Assembly: GCF_001949145.1 (NCBI RefSeq)
Contig: NW_019091418.1
Location: forward strand, 3,273,666 to 3,290,964
DNA: 17,299 bases
Source of the DNA: Acanthaster planci
Lineage: Eukaryota; Echinodermata; Asteroidea; Valvatida; Acanthasteridae
Reading direction: 5' to 3'
In this document: one piece after another, positions 1-10,060 of the stretch
Layout of the letters: every line of letters starts with the position of its first letter
Numbering within the stretch: position 1 is the first letter of the stretch
Program-made: the position numbers and the translations under genes
Notes under the pieces: generated by a model
The model's input: only the letters and a program-made list of their open reading frames with translations
What the model was told of the DNA's origin: nothing
The model's database searches: none

Positions 1-140
1 ATGGAAAAGTTCGAGATCAACAACCAGTCCAGCATCCCAGGCCGGTAGCCAGACCGGTATGAAAGGGGTTTTTGCAACCGGGCGAGCTTACCTGGGGGCC
101 CTTTTCAAACCGGGTCTAAATGGTCGCCGGCCCTTACCCA
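1..140. repeat. GC-rich block with imperfect inverted repeat
   Basis: The first 140 bases are much richer in GC than what follows and contain several CCGG motifs. GACCGGTATGAAAGGGG at 52-68 is the approximate inverse of CCCTTTTCAAACCGGGTC at 99-116, so a stem of about 17 bp with a 30-base loop is possible. AACCGGG also occurs twice in the same direction (76-82, 108-114). It could be the edge of a DNA transposon cut by the window end. The ATG at base 1 opens only 15 codons before a stop, so I do not call a gene. Confidence 0.35.
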
Positions 141-1248
141 TCCTACTCAATTTTCCTGAAGAATTTGAACCATCTCCATATCTTGCTGATGCTTACTAAG
201 TCTGTGATGTGGCAGCATGTTAGATACATGTGATTGTGGAACGTAAGATGGTTAAAGCGTCCATGAAGACCTCCATGGACAAATTAAACATGGATGGCTA
301 ATTAATTGGTTAAAATAATCAAATAGTATGCCAATAACATGATAGGGATGTAGAAATGGATTAAAATTCCCTTAATTATACCGACCCCTCAAATGAATGT
401 TTTAATTCTGACAAATAATGGTGTTATGTGTAACGTACATTTGAGAACCCACAATAGTAGCAGAATTATAGTCAGGCACCCTGTGTCTGGACCTAAGAGA
501 AGTATGGACGTTGGACACGCACAATTTACTAGCCCGCTGAATGTTCAAACGTAAAATACGTACACATACATGAATATACATGTACACGAAAACGTTGTCT
601 GCGTGCATTGTGAAAGCACTGCACACATGGTACGTTTACCGCCTAACCTGTTGATGTTGTGGTGTACATAAATGGGGCACAATGACCCATACACACAAGT
701 ATATGGATTGGAATAGCCCGGCCTAAGCATTTCTTATCCTTTGCCCTTTTTTTTAATGAAAGCACCTCTTCGCATTGTTCACAGGCTTTCTTTGACTTCC
801 CAAAGATTGTGGGCGTGGCACCTCCCTTTAGCAATCATTTAAACCTAATTCCAAATGAGTCGTTCATGTACATGTTTGGAGGAAAACACTGTGGCTCGAA
901 ATCTGCACTGCACAGTTGGGAGCTTGCTGTCGGTCCAGACCATTTGGCTCTGGTCATCCTGACTTTCAATGTCCTAATTCATCTAAAGTTTGCATCTCAA
1001 TTGGAAAGTATGCTGGTTTGTCCCATCTTTAAAGGTGTTTCCCCAGCCTGTGGCAAAACATCTGGTTGGCATGATCTCTAAACCTCCCCCAAATTGGAGT
1101 GAAGTTTCTGAACTCAGCCCAAGACAAGCATTGATGTTCTAGCAGCATGTGATGATGCCTTCTTAAATGTACGTCACAGATATGCAAATTTTCTATGTTA
1201 ATGAGGTACCTCTCGGGGGCTGGGCTATTTCGCCAAAACCTTTTTTAA
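141..1248. other. Non-coding stretch, no recognisable feature
   Basis: This is AT-rich sequence with frequent stops in all frames. The longest open frames (for example 809-1081 on +, 90 codons) resemble no family I know and lack a flanking splice context, so I read them as chance. One TACATGTA occurs at 577. Confidence 0.6.
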
Positions 1249-1528
1249 AAATGTTTCCCGTTTACATGTATTAATCAAAACAACAACTTTTATATACTGG
1301 ATATTGTTTAAAAATGTATCATTTTCAATTTTTTTGTATATTTCAGAATATGCTAAATATTGTCGTCCTGAAAGCTTAATTCCATAAAGGACTTTTTTCC
1401 TGTCTACATGTATTAATCAAAACAACAACTTTTATATTCTGGATATTGTTCTAAAATGTATCAGTTTCTATTTTTTGTATATATCATTATATGCTGAATA
1501 TTGTCGTCCTGAAAGCATAATTCCATAA
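1249..1528. repeat. Two-copy tandem duplication, period about 142 bases
   Basis: Copy 1 is about 1249-1387 and copy 2 about 1391-1528. Both contain TACATGTATTAATCAAAACA (from 1263 and 1405) and then CTGGATATTGTT. Both end with TATTGTCGTCCTGAAAGC and AATTCCATAA. By hand alignment roughly nine in ten bases agree, with differences spread evenly and one base of length change. The copies have no ORF and sit in AT-rich non-coding sequence. Confidence 0.9.
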
Positions 1529-1682
1529 CAACACTGACCAAAATCAGTTAATGTGTGCGTAAAAGCTCCATGGGAGTAAAAAGGCACAATGGCTTCAAAA
1601 ATACAAACAAGGAAACTCCGCAGATAGCCTGGAACCAATTGCAAGCCTAGCAGTGTTGCCCGTTATCCTAGCGGATGATATC

Positions 1683-1716
1683 TTTTATTTATTTATTTTT
1701 TATTCATTTATTTATT
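1683..1716 (-). repeat. (TAAA)n A-rich tail 3' of the SGNH remnant
   Basis: Read on the minus strand, the SGNH remnant is followed about 150 bases after its conserved block by AATAAATAAATGAATAAA and further AATAAA units. This could be an ordinary ATTT microsatellite. Its position at the 3' side of a retroelement-type ORF is what a degraded poly(A)-like tail would look like. I could not find a matching target-site duplication on the other side. Confidence 0.55.
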
Positions 1717-1859
1717 GTAATTAATAGACCTATAGGACCAAAATGAATGAAAATCATTAAGCTAACTGAGAAACACAGGCAACAAGCTGGAACGATAAAA
1801 GGCTTGCCGCATTGCTCCTCAACTAAAAGAACGGAACAGAAGCCTTCAAAGAGGCCCCA

Positions 1860-2483
1860 CGTACATGTATGGAGTGAAACGTTTATTAAACCATATTTCA
1901 TGTTGTAGACCACAGCCCCGGCCCCGCATACGGATTTGTAATATTTAGACTGCCCCTTGGCCAACAAATGAACTCCATCGGGGCCTAAAATTATGCCAAA
2001 GTTACGGATTAAGCCCTTGTGCCTCAGAAATGTTATGCCCTCGTATTTTGTGCTCACCACCTTTAAAAAGGCATTAACTTTGTCAACATTGCTGTTAAAC
2101 TTTGCCACTTCGTCAGTTGACTTAAGTAGGTCCCAACTTTACTTCTGTGTAAAAGTTGACACACTTCCACTATGTGAGCATGAGATGCATCCCATATCAT
2201 ATTGGCAGTGCATAATAGCGCATCTGCCACTGTGAGGTGGTCAGGAACACAAATTGTTTGTGCCGCACTGAAGAATTACAATATGTGGAGACTGCAATGC
2301 TATTGATAGTAAACTGTCCTGAATGTCACAGATTTTCCAGCCACCCTTATAAACAAAATCCATCAGTTCATTTTGTATTCCAAAATTGGGTAAAAACGCG
2401 TCTCTCAAACGCCTGATAAATGAATGACCAACCAAAGAAACTTTGACCTTCATTGTCAACGCAGCTCCACCTATTGTTGCCAT
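1860..2483 (-). pseudogene. Frameshifted SGNH-hydrolase-like ORF of retrotransposon type
   Basis: The minus strand carries one SGNH/GDSL-esterase-like domain broken into three frames. Segment 1 (2483-2241) contains VSLVGHSFIRRL, where GHS is the block I nucleophile motif with Ser21. It also contains VILQCGTNNL, the block III G-x-N motif. A stop follows at 2241. Segment 2 (about 2245-2117, shifted by one base) stays open and reads PDHLTVADALL, then VEVCQLLHRS. Segment 3 (2108 downward, back in the first frame) reads FNSNVDKVNAFLKVV, then LGPDGVHLLAKGQ. The DGVHL there is the block V D-x-x-H catalytic pair at Asp 1979 and His 1970. The order GHS, GTNN, DGVH is the family order, so this is a decayed copy and not chance. 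Such ORFs occur in Ngaro/DIRS-like and some LINE retrotransposons of aquatic animals. No reverse transcriptase or recombinase is visible nearby. Assignment to an element class is inference. Confidence 0.72.
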
Positions 2484-5199
2484 TGAAAGTGCAGCCTATC
2501 CTTACATGATGGACACAGGGAAGAACTTGCACATTACACAAAATGGGAACTAAAAAGTGAAATCACCTGGCGAATCACCAATTCTCACAGCGTGTTCTTA
2601 ACACCAAATGTTACAAAGAAGCGCAAGAAAAACAGCTCAGTAACAGCGAACACAAGCGCTGTATTTTTGTTTTTGTCTGAAAGGCAGCATGTAATGGCGA
2701 ATGAACTGCACTGAACTCATTACCTGTTGTGCATTGTTAATGAACAAAACTTTCCACCAACCACGTACATGCTCATTGCATGTCGACAGGCATGGCATGA
2801 GACTCACCGGCCAATGACCGTGCGCCACTGCCTCATGCTGCTTGCATAATTAGGGATCATTGCAAGTTTTGTTTAATACAACTTAATGTTGCTATGTAAA
2901 CATGGATGTAAGGGATGAAAGCCTAACTTTTTTGGGACCGCGTTCCATAAAGCAGATGAAACTTGCACTTAATCTTTATGTAATTTGCAATTACTAATAA
3001 ACACCACTTCTCACAGGCCCTTTAATCATTTAATTAAATACATAAATTTGTAAAAGTGGATCTTGCTTATAGGGTCTCAAGAAAAAAGTTGAGCTTTAAA
3101 AAACAGTGGGTCATGTTTTTTTTTAAAGAAAAAAATGCTGATTGAGAATGTCACTTAAGAGCCTGGTGCCTGTTTCATCTTGATATGGCTTCCTTACATG
3201 TATGTGTATGGGGTAACAGTTTCTGACAAATTGAGAGAAAAGTCTAACAGATTATGAAATGATGCTTTCATCTCATCGGATTGAATACAAAAAGAGTTTT
3301 TACCTTTATAACATGGTTGTTTCAGTTCATTTTAGCTCTTTGAATCGGGGGAGAAATTCAGCAGTTTTGAAGAGTTCAGTGAAAGAACTTTCTCTTTGAA
3401 TGCATTTTACCAGTAGATGTGAGAAGCAGACTTGATCCTCATTTTGCTGTAGCAAGTGACAGGTTTCAATCATAGCTATCAAATAACGCAATCGGCCATA
3501 GGGTTCTGGGGTGTGTGAGGCTACAGTGCCTTATCCAACCAGCTAGAGCCAGATGGAATGCGTGGGCGTCTAGTGAGTGGGTGTACAGAGTGTTTACGCT
3601 GTCTAAGGGAAAAGGGAATAAAGGACATGGGATGGAAAGAAAAAAAAGGGGCTAGGATATTATTGAAAACCTGTCTGGCTGTTTCCTCAGGTAGATTACA
3701 CATGCATCTGAAGATATCGGCTTGGGTTGTAGACTTTTTAAGCTACATGCATGTGTATTTAGCTGCAACTGTCAAGTAGAGATTTTTTATCGTGGGGTTT
3801 TGGGGAGAAAGATGGGGACTACGATGGAATATAGGGAGGATGAGACTATGCTGAGAATGGATAGGGAGGAATGTCCTCCTGTGTGTCTGTGCCATTGACT
3901 ACATGTAGGATGGATGCTGACCATGTGTAAGTACATGTACTGTGCTGTACAGTGTTTGTAGCCTTGGCTCTCAGTTGGTTCTCATTGTTCAAGTTCTTGT
4001 GTTTAGAACTAGAGCTTCCTGTACATGTACATTAAGTAATCTTTAGCAGGTGGGAGGGGCAAATTAGCCAATGTACATATCACTGAGAATATGTACAGAT
4101 GTAAACAGAGCTGGATAGCACAGATTCATTACTAAGATCATCCTAAGTAGTGGCTTGGCTTAGTAATGTATTAATGCATATAAAAATGGTTTATTGGAAA
4201 AATATGAGTGATATTCTGTATAGGCAGTATGTTGTCTATTCAGCTGTTCGGTTTAAAGGAGAATGGAATTTGCCACAGTACATGTATATACTTGTACATT
4301 TATTTTTGGGGGGGGGAATGCCGAGTTTTGAAGTCAAAGATACATGTGTAATTCACTGGTATATAAGATAATGTGTGGTTCTAAATTAAAACATATTGTG
4401 TTCCATTTAAATGTGTTACATGTACCGGTATGTTCCATTAAGTAAAACACACTACACCAAAAAGTTAGAAGTTGTGTTTTCTTTGTAAATACATAGATAG
4501 TGTGGAAGGAACGGTTCCAGTTTTGTAAAAGGATCAAACTTATGAAATATGATTATTTCCTTATCTGTCTTATTGCAAATTCTGAATGGTAATGAAATCA
4601 GAAGGATTGGAAATGGCTTATGTCACGTGTGGGCGTCTACCAGTCAGTGGCCTTATTCATGTAATGACTATACCACTGAGTTTCCCCGCGTTGGCACTTT
4701 CTTTGATTTCCAACTTGTTTGGTCACATATTCAGTTGTAACCTATAGTGGTAAAAAAAGACAAATAGAGAAGGAAAATTATTACACACACCTTAAAGAAA
4801 TAAAAAAATAAAGGGCCAAATTTGAGAGGGTTTAGTAAAATTCATTCAACTCCAAATATTAAGTACAATGTACAATGCAATAATTTGTCAATTACCATCC
4901 AGATTTCACCAGGTATATATGGGTTCATATAATAAGAGAAGAAGTAAGACATTTTCCATTGACCATAGGTTCAGTATCAGTGCCTGACCTGACATTAAGT
5001 GACCCTGGCAAACATGATGTACAGGTGGCCAGTTACCTGTACACATATTGTTACATACATACACATAGAATGTACATGTACATGTATGTAGGAACCTATG
5101 CTGCATGGCCATTCCCCTATTGTCAGTCCTTCATATCATCAACATCAATTTCGTAATCTCACACTACATTTAGGAAGCTAGTCTTTATTAACGTCCACT
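2484..5199. other. Probable intron upstream of the kinase exon
   Basis: This 2.7-kb stretch has no ORF that looks coding. It contains a run of nine G at 4308-4316 and TACATGTA at 3195, 3900, 3932, 4022, 4279, 4417, 5073 and 5079. Bases 2484-2870, next to the SGNH remnant, may be further decayed retroelement sequence, but I see no conserved motif there. Intron status is inferred from the acceptor at 5231. Confidence 0.5.
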
Positions 5200-5231
5200 T
5201 ACTTACTATATGACTTGTCTTCTCCCCCTAG
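5200..5231 (+). promoter_or_regulatory. 3' splice site upstream of the kinase exon
   Basis: The sequence runs from an A-containing stretch (TTACTATATGAC, a possible branch-point area) into the tract TTGTCTTCTCCCCCTAG. This is a good polypyrimidine tract with a terminal AG at 5230-5231. The open frame and kinase homology begin immediately after it, which fixes the acceptor. The branch point itself is a guess. Confidence 0.75.
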
Positions 5232-5346
5232 AAGCTGCAGCTGGTTCGAAAAATTGCCCTTCAACTCCTTCAAGTCCTGGGATTCTTACGTCAAGAAAAT
5301 GTCATTCATGCTGACCTCAAGCCAGAGAATATTCTGTGTCGGACAG
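5232..5346 (+). CDS. Internal exon of a CMGC (DYRK/HIPK-like) protein kinase
   Basis: This exon encodes 38 codons plus one base and forms part of a kinase C-lobe. It opens with KLQLVRKIALQLLQVLGFL, a typical alpha-E helix. VIHADLKPENIL follows, which is the catalytic loop: Asp28 is the catalytic base position, Lys30 is the CMGC/Ser-Thr Lys, and Asn33 is the metal-binding Asn. HAD in place of HRD, together with LKPEN, is characteristic of DYRK, HIPK, YAK and PRP4 kinases, whereas CLK usually has HTD. The acceptor is a pyrimidine-rich tract ending in CCCCCTAG at 5231. The donor is ACAG/GTGAGT at 5346-5347. The exon starts in phase 0 and ends in phase 1. The glycine-rich loop, VAIK lysine, DFG and APE motifs must lie on other exons, and I did not find these in the window. 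Which DYRK/HIPK subfamily it belongs to is inference; kinase identity is near certain. Confidence 0.88.
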
Positions 5347-6378
5347 GTGAGTGTCAGTAATGTTGCCTGAACTTTCTGTTCCAGTTGGATGTTCCCTCTT
5401 TTTTTTACATGTGCATAAATATTAAAATTATTAGTGTAAGTACTGTTGATGTGTCAAATGAAATAAAACCATATATCAGTCAAAAACAAAACAGAATAAG
5501 TCAATCCCCTTTCAGGACCTAGATTAGCACAACTACATGTATAATAAATACTGTAGTCTGAATCCTTGCCAATCCACTCAGTGTGGGATTATTTGAAATT
5601 GCATGGAAATTAAGGAATATTAGATAAATACAAAATAATAATCAAGAATAAAACCAGCCACATACATGTACTAAAGCTTAACAGCAACAGAAACAGAAAT
5701 AATATCTACTGAAACAATTCCCCTCCCCGAAATAAATAACAAGGAATAAGATAAAAGAAATGCACACAAAGATTAAGGGTCAAGAAGACTAAAATAAATT
5801 TCAAAATATAGACAAAACGAACAATTCAGAATCAATCAAATAGTAAAATTATTGTGTGGGTGTTTTGTCAATGCAGTGATCTTACAAACGTTGCAATATC
5901 GAAATAAAAAGTTTAATCTATCTAGAAAATGCTCAGGAAAAAGGAAAGATCACAATGCATGCTGGTGTTCTTGTAAGTCAGATTCAACTAAAAATTCCTT
6001 TTTAAGAATGGAAATTACGGTAAAGAAATTACATTTTCTTCAAAGATAATGAAATCAATTTGGAGTAAATTACGAATGGCTAGGATAGCTATGTTACATG
6101 TTATACCAGAGTATTTGGAAACATCCTCATCACATGATACCTGTTAAAAGCAGCAGAATTTTCTCCACTTTATTCAAGTGGTGTCATCACAGTCATGATT
6201 GAAGTGATGATTGTGTTTATTTCTCATACAGAGACTGTGTGTCGATTACTGATACAGAGGTTGGCAAAATCAATTCTATGAATCTTTTACAACAATTTCT
6301 CGATTTCAGTGTTAGAAATTAGTATCATTTTTCTTGTTTCAAACCATGCTTACTGCAAGTCTGATAGGTTTTAACGTT
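5347..6378 (+). other. Start of the intron downstream of the kinase exon
   Basis: This stretch begins with the strong donor GTGAGT. It is AT-rich (poly-A-tending from 5590 to 5830) and has no exon-like segment. I looked for a phase-compatible acceptor followed by the kinase DFG region and found none. Confidence 0.6.
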
Positions 6379-6550
6379 AATACGAGCGATTCACAATAGT
6401 GCACCACAAGAGTTTGCAACACGGCCAATCATAACGTGCAAAATTTGTCGACCCTTTCCAAACACGCATTGGGTTGACAAATTTCGCGCATTGTGATTGG
6501 CCAATGCGTTGCAAACTCATGGTGGCATACTAATGTGAAACGGCCGTATT
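6379..6550. mobile_element. Foldback (palindromic) MITE-like element
   Basis: The left arm 6379-6454 and right arm 6471-6550 are near inverse complements around a 16-base loop. The left arm reads AATACG, then TTCACA, GAGTTTGCAAC, GGCCAATCA and AAATTTGTCGACCC. The right arm, read inverted, gives AATACG, TTCACA, GAGTTTGCAAC, GGCCAATCA and AAATTTGTCAACCC. Identity is about 80% with a few small gaps. No ORF lies inside. Terminal inverted repeats spanning almost the whole element define a foldback MITE. A transcript would form a long imperfect hairpin, so a small-RNA precursor is an alternative. I could not identify a target-site duplication. Confidence 0.75.
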
Positions 6551-9500
6551 GATATGAAATCTGAAATCATTATTTGAGGGCATTAGAAGCTTTATAACCT
6601 ATCACTTTCAAAATATTTACAAGGGCTGTGTTGTTAGAGACATTGTCTTTTCCTGACAGGAATGTATGAAAAAAATAGCAAAGTGTTCATCTACTCTCTA
6701 AGTTTCAGTGTAAATATTCACTCTGTTCAAATGAAAATTAATTCCATTCTATAAGAGTTACAGACTTGTGGTCCCAGTAAAACTTAAAATGTAGTCACAT
6801 GAATAAACCAAGACTTAACGTGAGTTTTACTTGGAGTTATTTGACTTTACGTATTACCAAAGCATTATTGGCAAATATCATCTAGGTGTTTTTCTTTTAT
6901 CATATTCCTCTATACAAGTAGCATTTTAGAGTTGTGTTATATTTTGAATAGTAGAGGCTGCTGACTGCCGTCTTTCAAGTATTTCAAGTTTTACCATTAA
7001 TCAGAATCCATTTACATGTAAGTCATTTATTGACCTTAAATGCCAGACAGTTCCTACATGTACATACATGTATATAGTCTCTCAGTATTTTGTACAATAC
7101 ATTTCTCCCCTCACTGATAACATTACACAGGGTATGTGTACTTGCTCATGTATACTTTTACAGTGTACATAAAGAGTGGCCTTAAGAGGTAACAGTTCCA
7201 GTCATTATATACCAGTATGTACATGTATATCAGCAAATTTGGTCTTGATAACAGAAGTTAGTGGTGGACTTTATTCTGAGCTGATGGATCAGCTCATGCA
7301 AGTAAAATGTTCATTCCTCCTTGAGACTATCTTGATTAAGTTGACTTCTCTCCCCCTTCCATATCTGTCAAGCTTTGTACAGTCCTTGTTTGTCCCAGGG
7401 ACATCTTGTTACCAAATGACACATAAAGATTCTGACCTGAAGCCATCCGGGGAGCAAGCTGTACTTTTCTCCAGCAGTTGTTAAAAAGCCAATGCACTTT
7501 CTTTCCTTTCAAGAATGTCGTGAGTTCCGCCAATAATATTGGAACACATTTTCAAATTGCATTTCACAATTACCAATAAATCTTGACTCTTTGTGTTCCT
7601 TACCGGTTGAGCAACAAACCAGATCTGATGAGCAAGTCTGCCTGTAATTGCTGAAAATATTTAAAATAGGTCCATTAATGGTAGCCAAGAACAGACAAGA
7701 TAACCTTGTGTTGTGTCTCTGTACTTTCAAGATACAGAGTAGTTGGTTGCTGGCTTACATACATGGAAGGTCACTGTACTCTCTAGGACTATCTGATTTG
7801 CACAACTGTTCTTAGTCTCTAAGTGCAAGACCCCCCAACGGATGTCAGATGATCAGTGACCAACCCTTGTCTTACTCTTATCAATTTTAACTTGTCCTTC
7901 AATATTTGCAATTTTAATAAGCACTCAAGGACTCAACTGTGCAGGAAGCAAAGAAAGAATCTTTGATTTATTTGCTGTTAGTGAATCAAGTTATCTGATT
8001 GATCTCTACTTGACTCATGAGATAACCTTCCTCATCTGCTTCCAAATTTATGAGACTCTGTGCTGGTGTGAAGGTATGTGAACCATGACTGGATGGTGGG
8101 AAGAGTGCAAAGTCGGGGTTTTGAGGTGCAACTTGTCAAACGTTTTTTATCTCATGCCCTTGTCCAACCCTCAGTAAAATTTACTTTGTGGTGATACGAG
8201 GCAAAGTACCAGGTAATACCTGATTTTTTGGTTTCACTAATGAATACAAACCATTGTATCAATACTGCTGGTAGATTTTTTCATCCATCAATATTGTGTC
8301 TAAGGTTGCTTTAAAATTTGCCGTATTTTAATCACTAAGGTCTTCAAGTTAAATTGTAAGCACCTGGCACTGATCTGCATGTTCTGTACCTTAAAACATT
8401 TGAGTTCACTACTGAGCTGATTGATTGAACATTTCTGTGAAATTTTAGATTCTAGAAGACACTAAAGGTACATCTTGAAACTAGAAGACAAATTGAAAAT
8501 CTGCAAGACTGAAATTCCAGTGATCCTGATGATTTTGAGGGAAAGATGTGCCACAATCATTTTATTGAACCGTTAACTTTGTAGGATCTATCTACAACTG
8601 TACTTCATAAAATGTCTTTGGGGTCATACTGTTCATGATAGAGTCAACATCTTGATGGTTAAGTGTCAGAAACCTAATCATGCATAACCACAGCTCATCC
8701 TTAAAAAGCATTATTAACTAGCGCCAAGGTTAGATCTGTTGAGTAGAATCCAAGTTTAATATACGAGCACCACAGGTTGCTTTGTTGCTCAGCCATTGAT
8801 GTTAGATGATAGCTTTTATTTCTAGTGATCTGCATTTCTTCAATGGGTTGTTGTTGGGATGCATGGTAACTCTGGAGAAGAGTGTGTGCAGTCAGGTGAT
8901 AAGAAACTTGAGAAGCTGTAATCAACTACAGATGGTGGTTTGTAGTGTTGTCAGGCTTATCTTTGTGCAGATGCAGTAAATGTGACCACTCTGACCACCT
9001 GTATGTATCAGATACTGTGTCATATACATGTACATGTATAGCCATTGTGACAACAGCATGTCAGCATCTCATTATTGGATTGAAAGTCAAAGCAATTCGT
9101 TCTATTGAAAATCTTGATACTGAGACAAAGGAAGTGACAAAAACAAGTTCATTTTTTAAATCGTGGTTGCCTGAATTGGATTACAGTGGGTTCACACCCA
9201 GCACCTGGAAAAAAACTGGCACTGGGTATTTACATTGATTTATTCAGGAATCACTACAGTAACAGTTCAGAACCACCCATATAATTAAATGACTAGAAAT
9301 GTCTTGTATTATGTGGGGCTTTGTTCAGTCTTTGGTTTGATGATGAAGAGTTGTGTAATGTTTGAAATGCTGAAGATGTGCACATACGTATACAGGACAT
9401 TATGAGAAGGTCTGTCTACAATTGCTACAGTAGTTTCTTCTACATTGGCCTGAGAGCCTACAGTCCATGGGCTAGGATTTGAAACACTGTCTATCTCTCA

Positions 9501-9804
9501 GCTGTCTTTTCAAATGACCTGTCTTGCTGTTAGTGTTACTCATAAAACTGTTAATGTTGCAAACTTGCATTCATGTATTTCTATACATGTACATACATGT
9601 GGACACATATGTAAGTGTACATGGACATGCACATGTATGCATCTATTGATATTACCAGCCTTGCATGGAGGTGTTTTGTTTTCCTGTGCGATAGTTAAGA
9701 AAACTTGGGGCAAATACTCATTTTTTCTTGAATTGTCAAGACCATTTTGAGCTAGATTTTGTTGATGATTTCCAAGGGCTGTTCCTCTTCATTTTGTGAC
9801 AAAA
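6551..9804. other. Long intronic or intergenic stretch
   Basis: This stretch of about 3.2 kb has no supported gene. Open frames at 7176-7484, 8701-8925 and 8945-9238 have no recognisable domain. TACATGTA copies sit at 7013, 7055, 7065, 7220, 9025, 9031 and 9584, with a clear gap from 7228 to 9024. Confidence 0.5.
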
Positions 9805-10060
9805 TAGAGTTGGGTTGCTGTAGTGGCTCTTTCCTTGCCTTCCACCCCTGCAACCCGGAATGGAATCCCACCTAGGTCAGCATGAGAATTGGGTTTCTGT
9901 CCCTGCCTGATTCCATGGGTTTTTCCCAGAATACCAGTATTTATCCTTGGTTTTCCTCCCACCTCTAAAACTGAACATTTCTTCATTGTCTTCGTAATTG
10001 TCACTTCATCATGTTATTGGTGCTAAATGTGCTGTTGTGAAATAATAACCCTAACCCCAA
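9805..10060. repeat. Degenerate dispersed repeat, possibly tRNA-derived SINE
   Basis: The segment is richer in GC than its surroundings. It contains TGCAACCCGGAATGGAATCC, similar to a decayed tRNA B-box context. Further on are CCATGGGTTTTTCCCAGAAT and GGTTTTCCTCCCACCTCT, then AAAACTGAACATTTCTTC. Phrases of this kind (GGTTTTTCCC, TTTTCCTCCCACCTCTAAAA) are familiar from abundant interspersed repeats of marine invertebrates. The A-box is not convincing, so SINE status is uncertain. It ends near a short AACCCTAACCCC run. Confidence 0.42.

Noticed and set aside
1-48. ATG at base 1 as the start of a gene
   Set aside because: It opens only 15 codons before TAG and lies in a GC-rich repeat-like block; no donor site supports an exon.
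809-1081. 90-codon plus-strand open frame
   Set aside because: No recognisable domain, signal peptide or splice context. Its composition is like that of other chance frames in AT-rich non-coding DNA.
9789-10004. 71-codon minus-strand frame
   Set aside because: It coincides with a degenerate dispersed repeat, so the open frame is better explained as a by-product.
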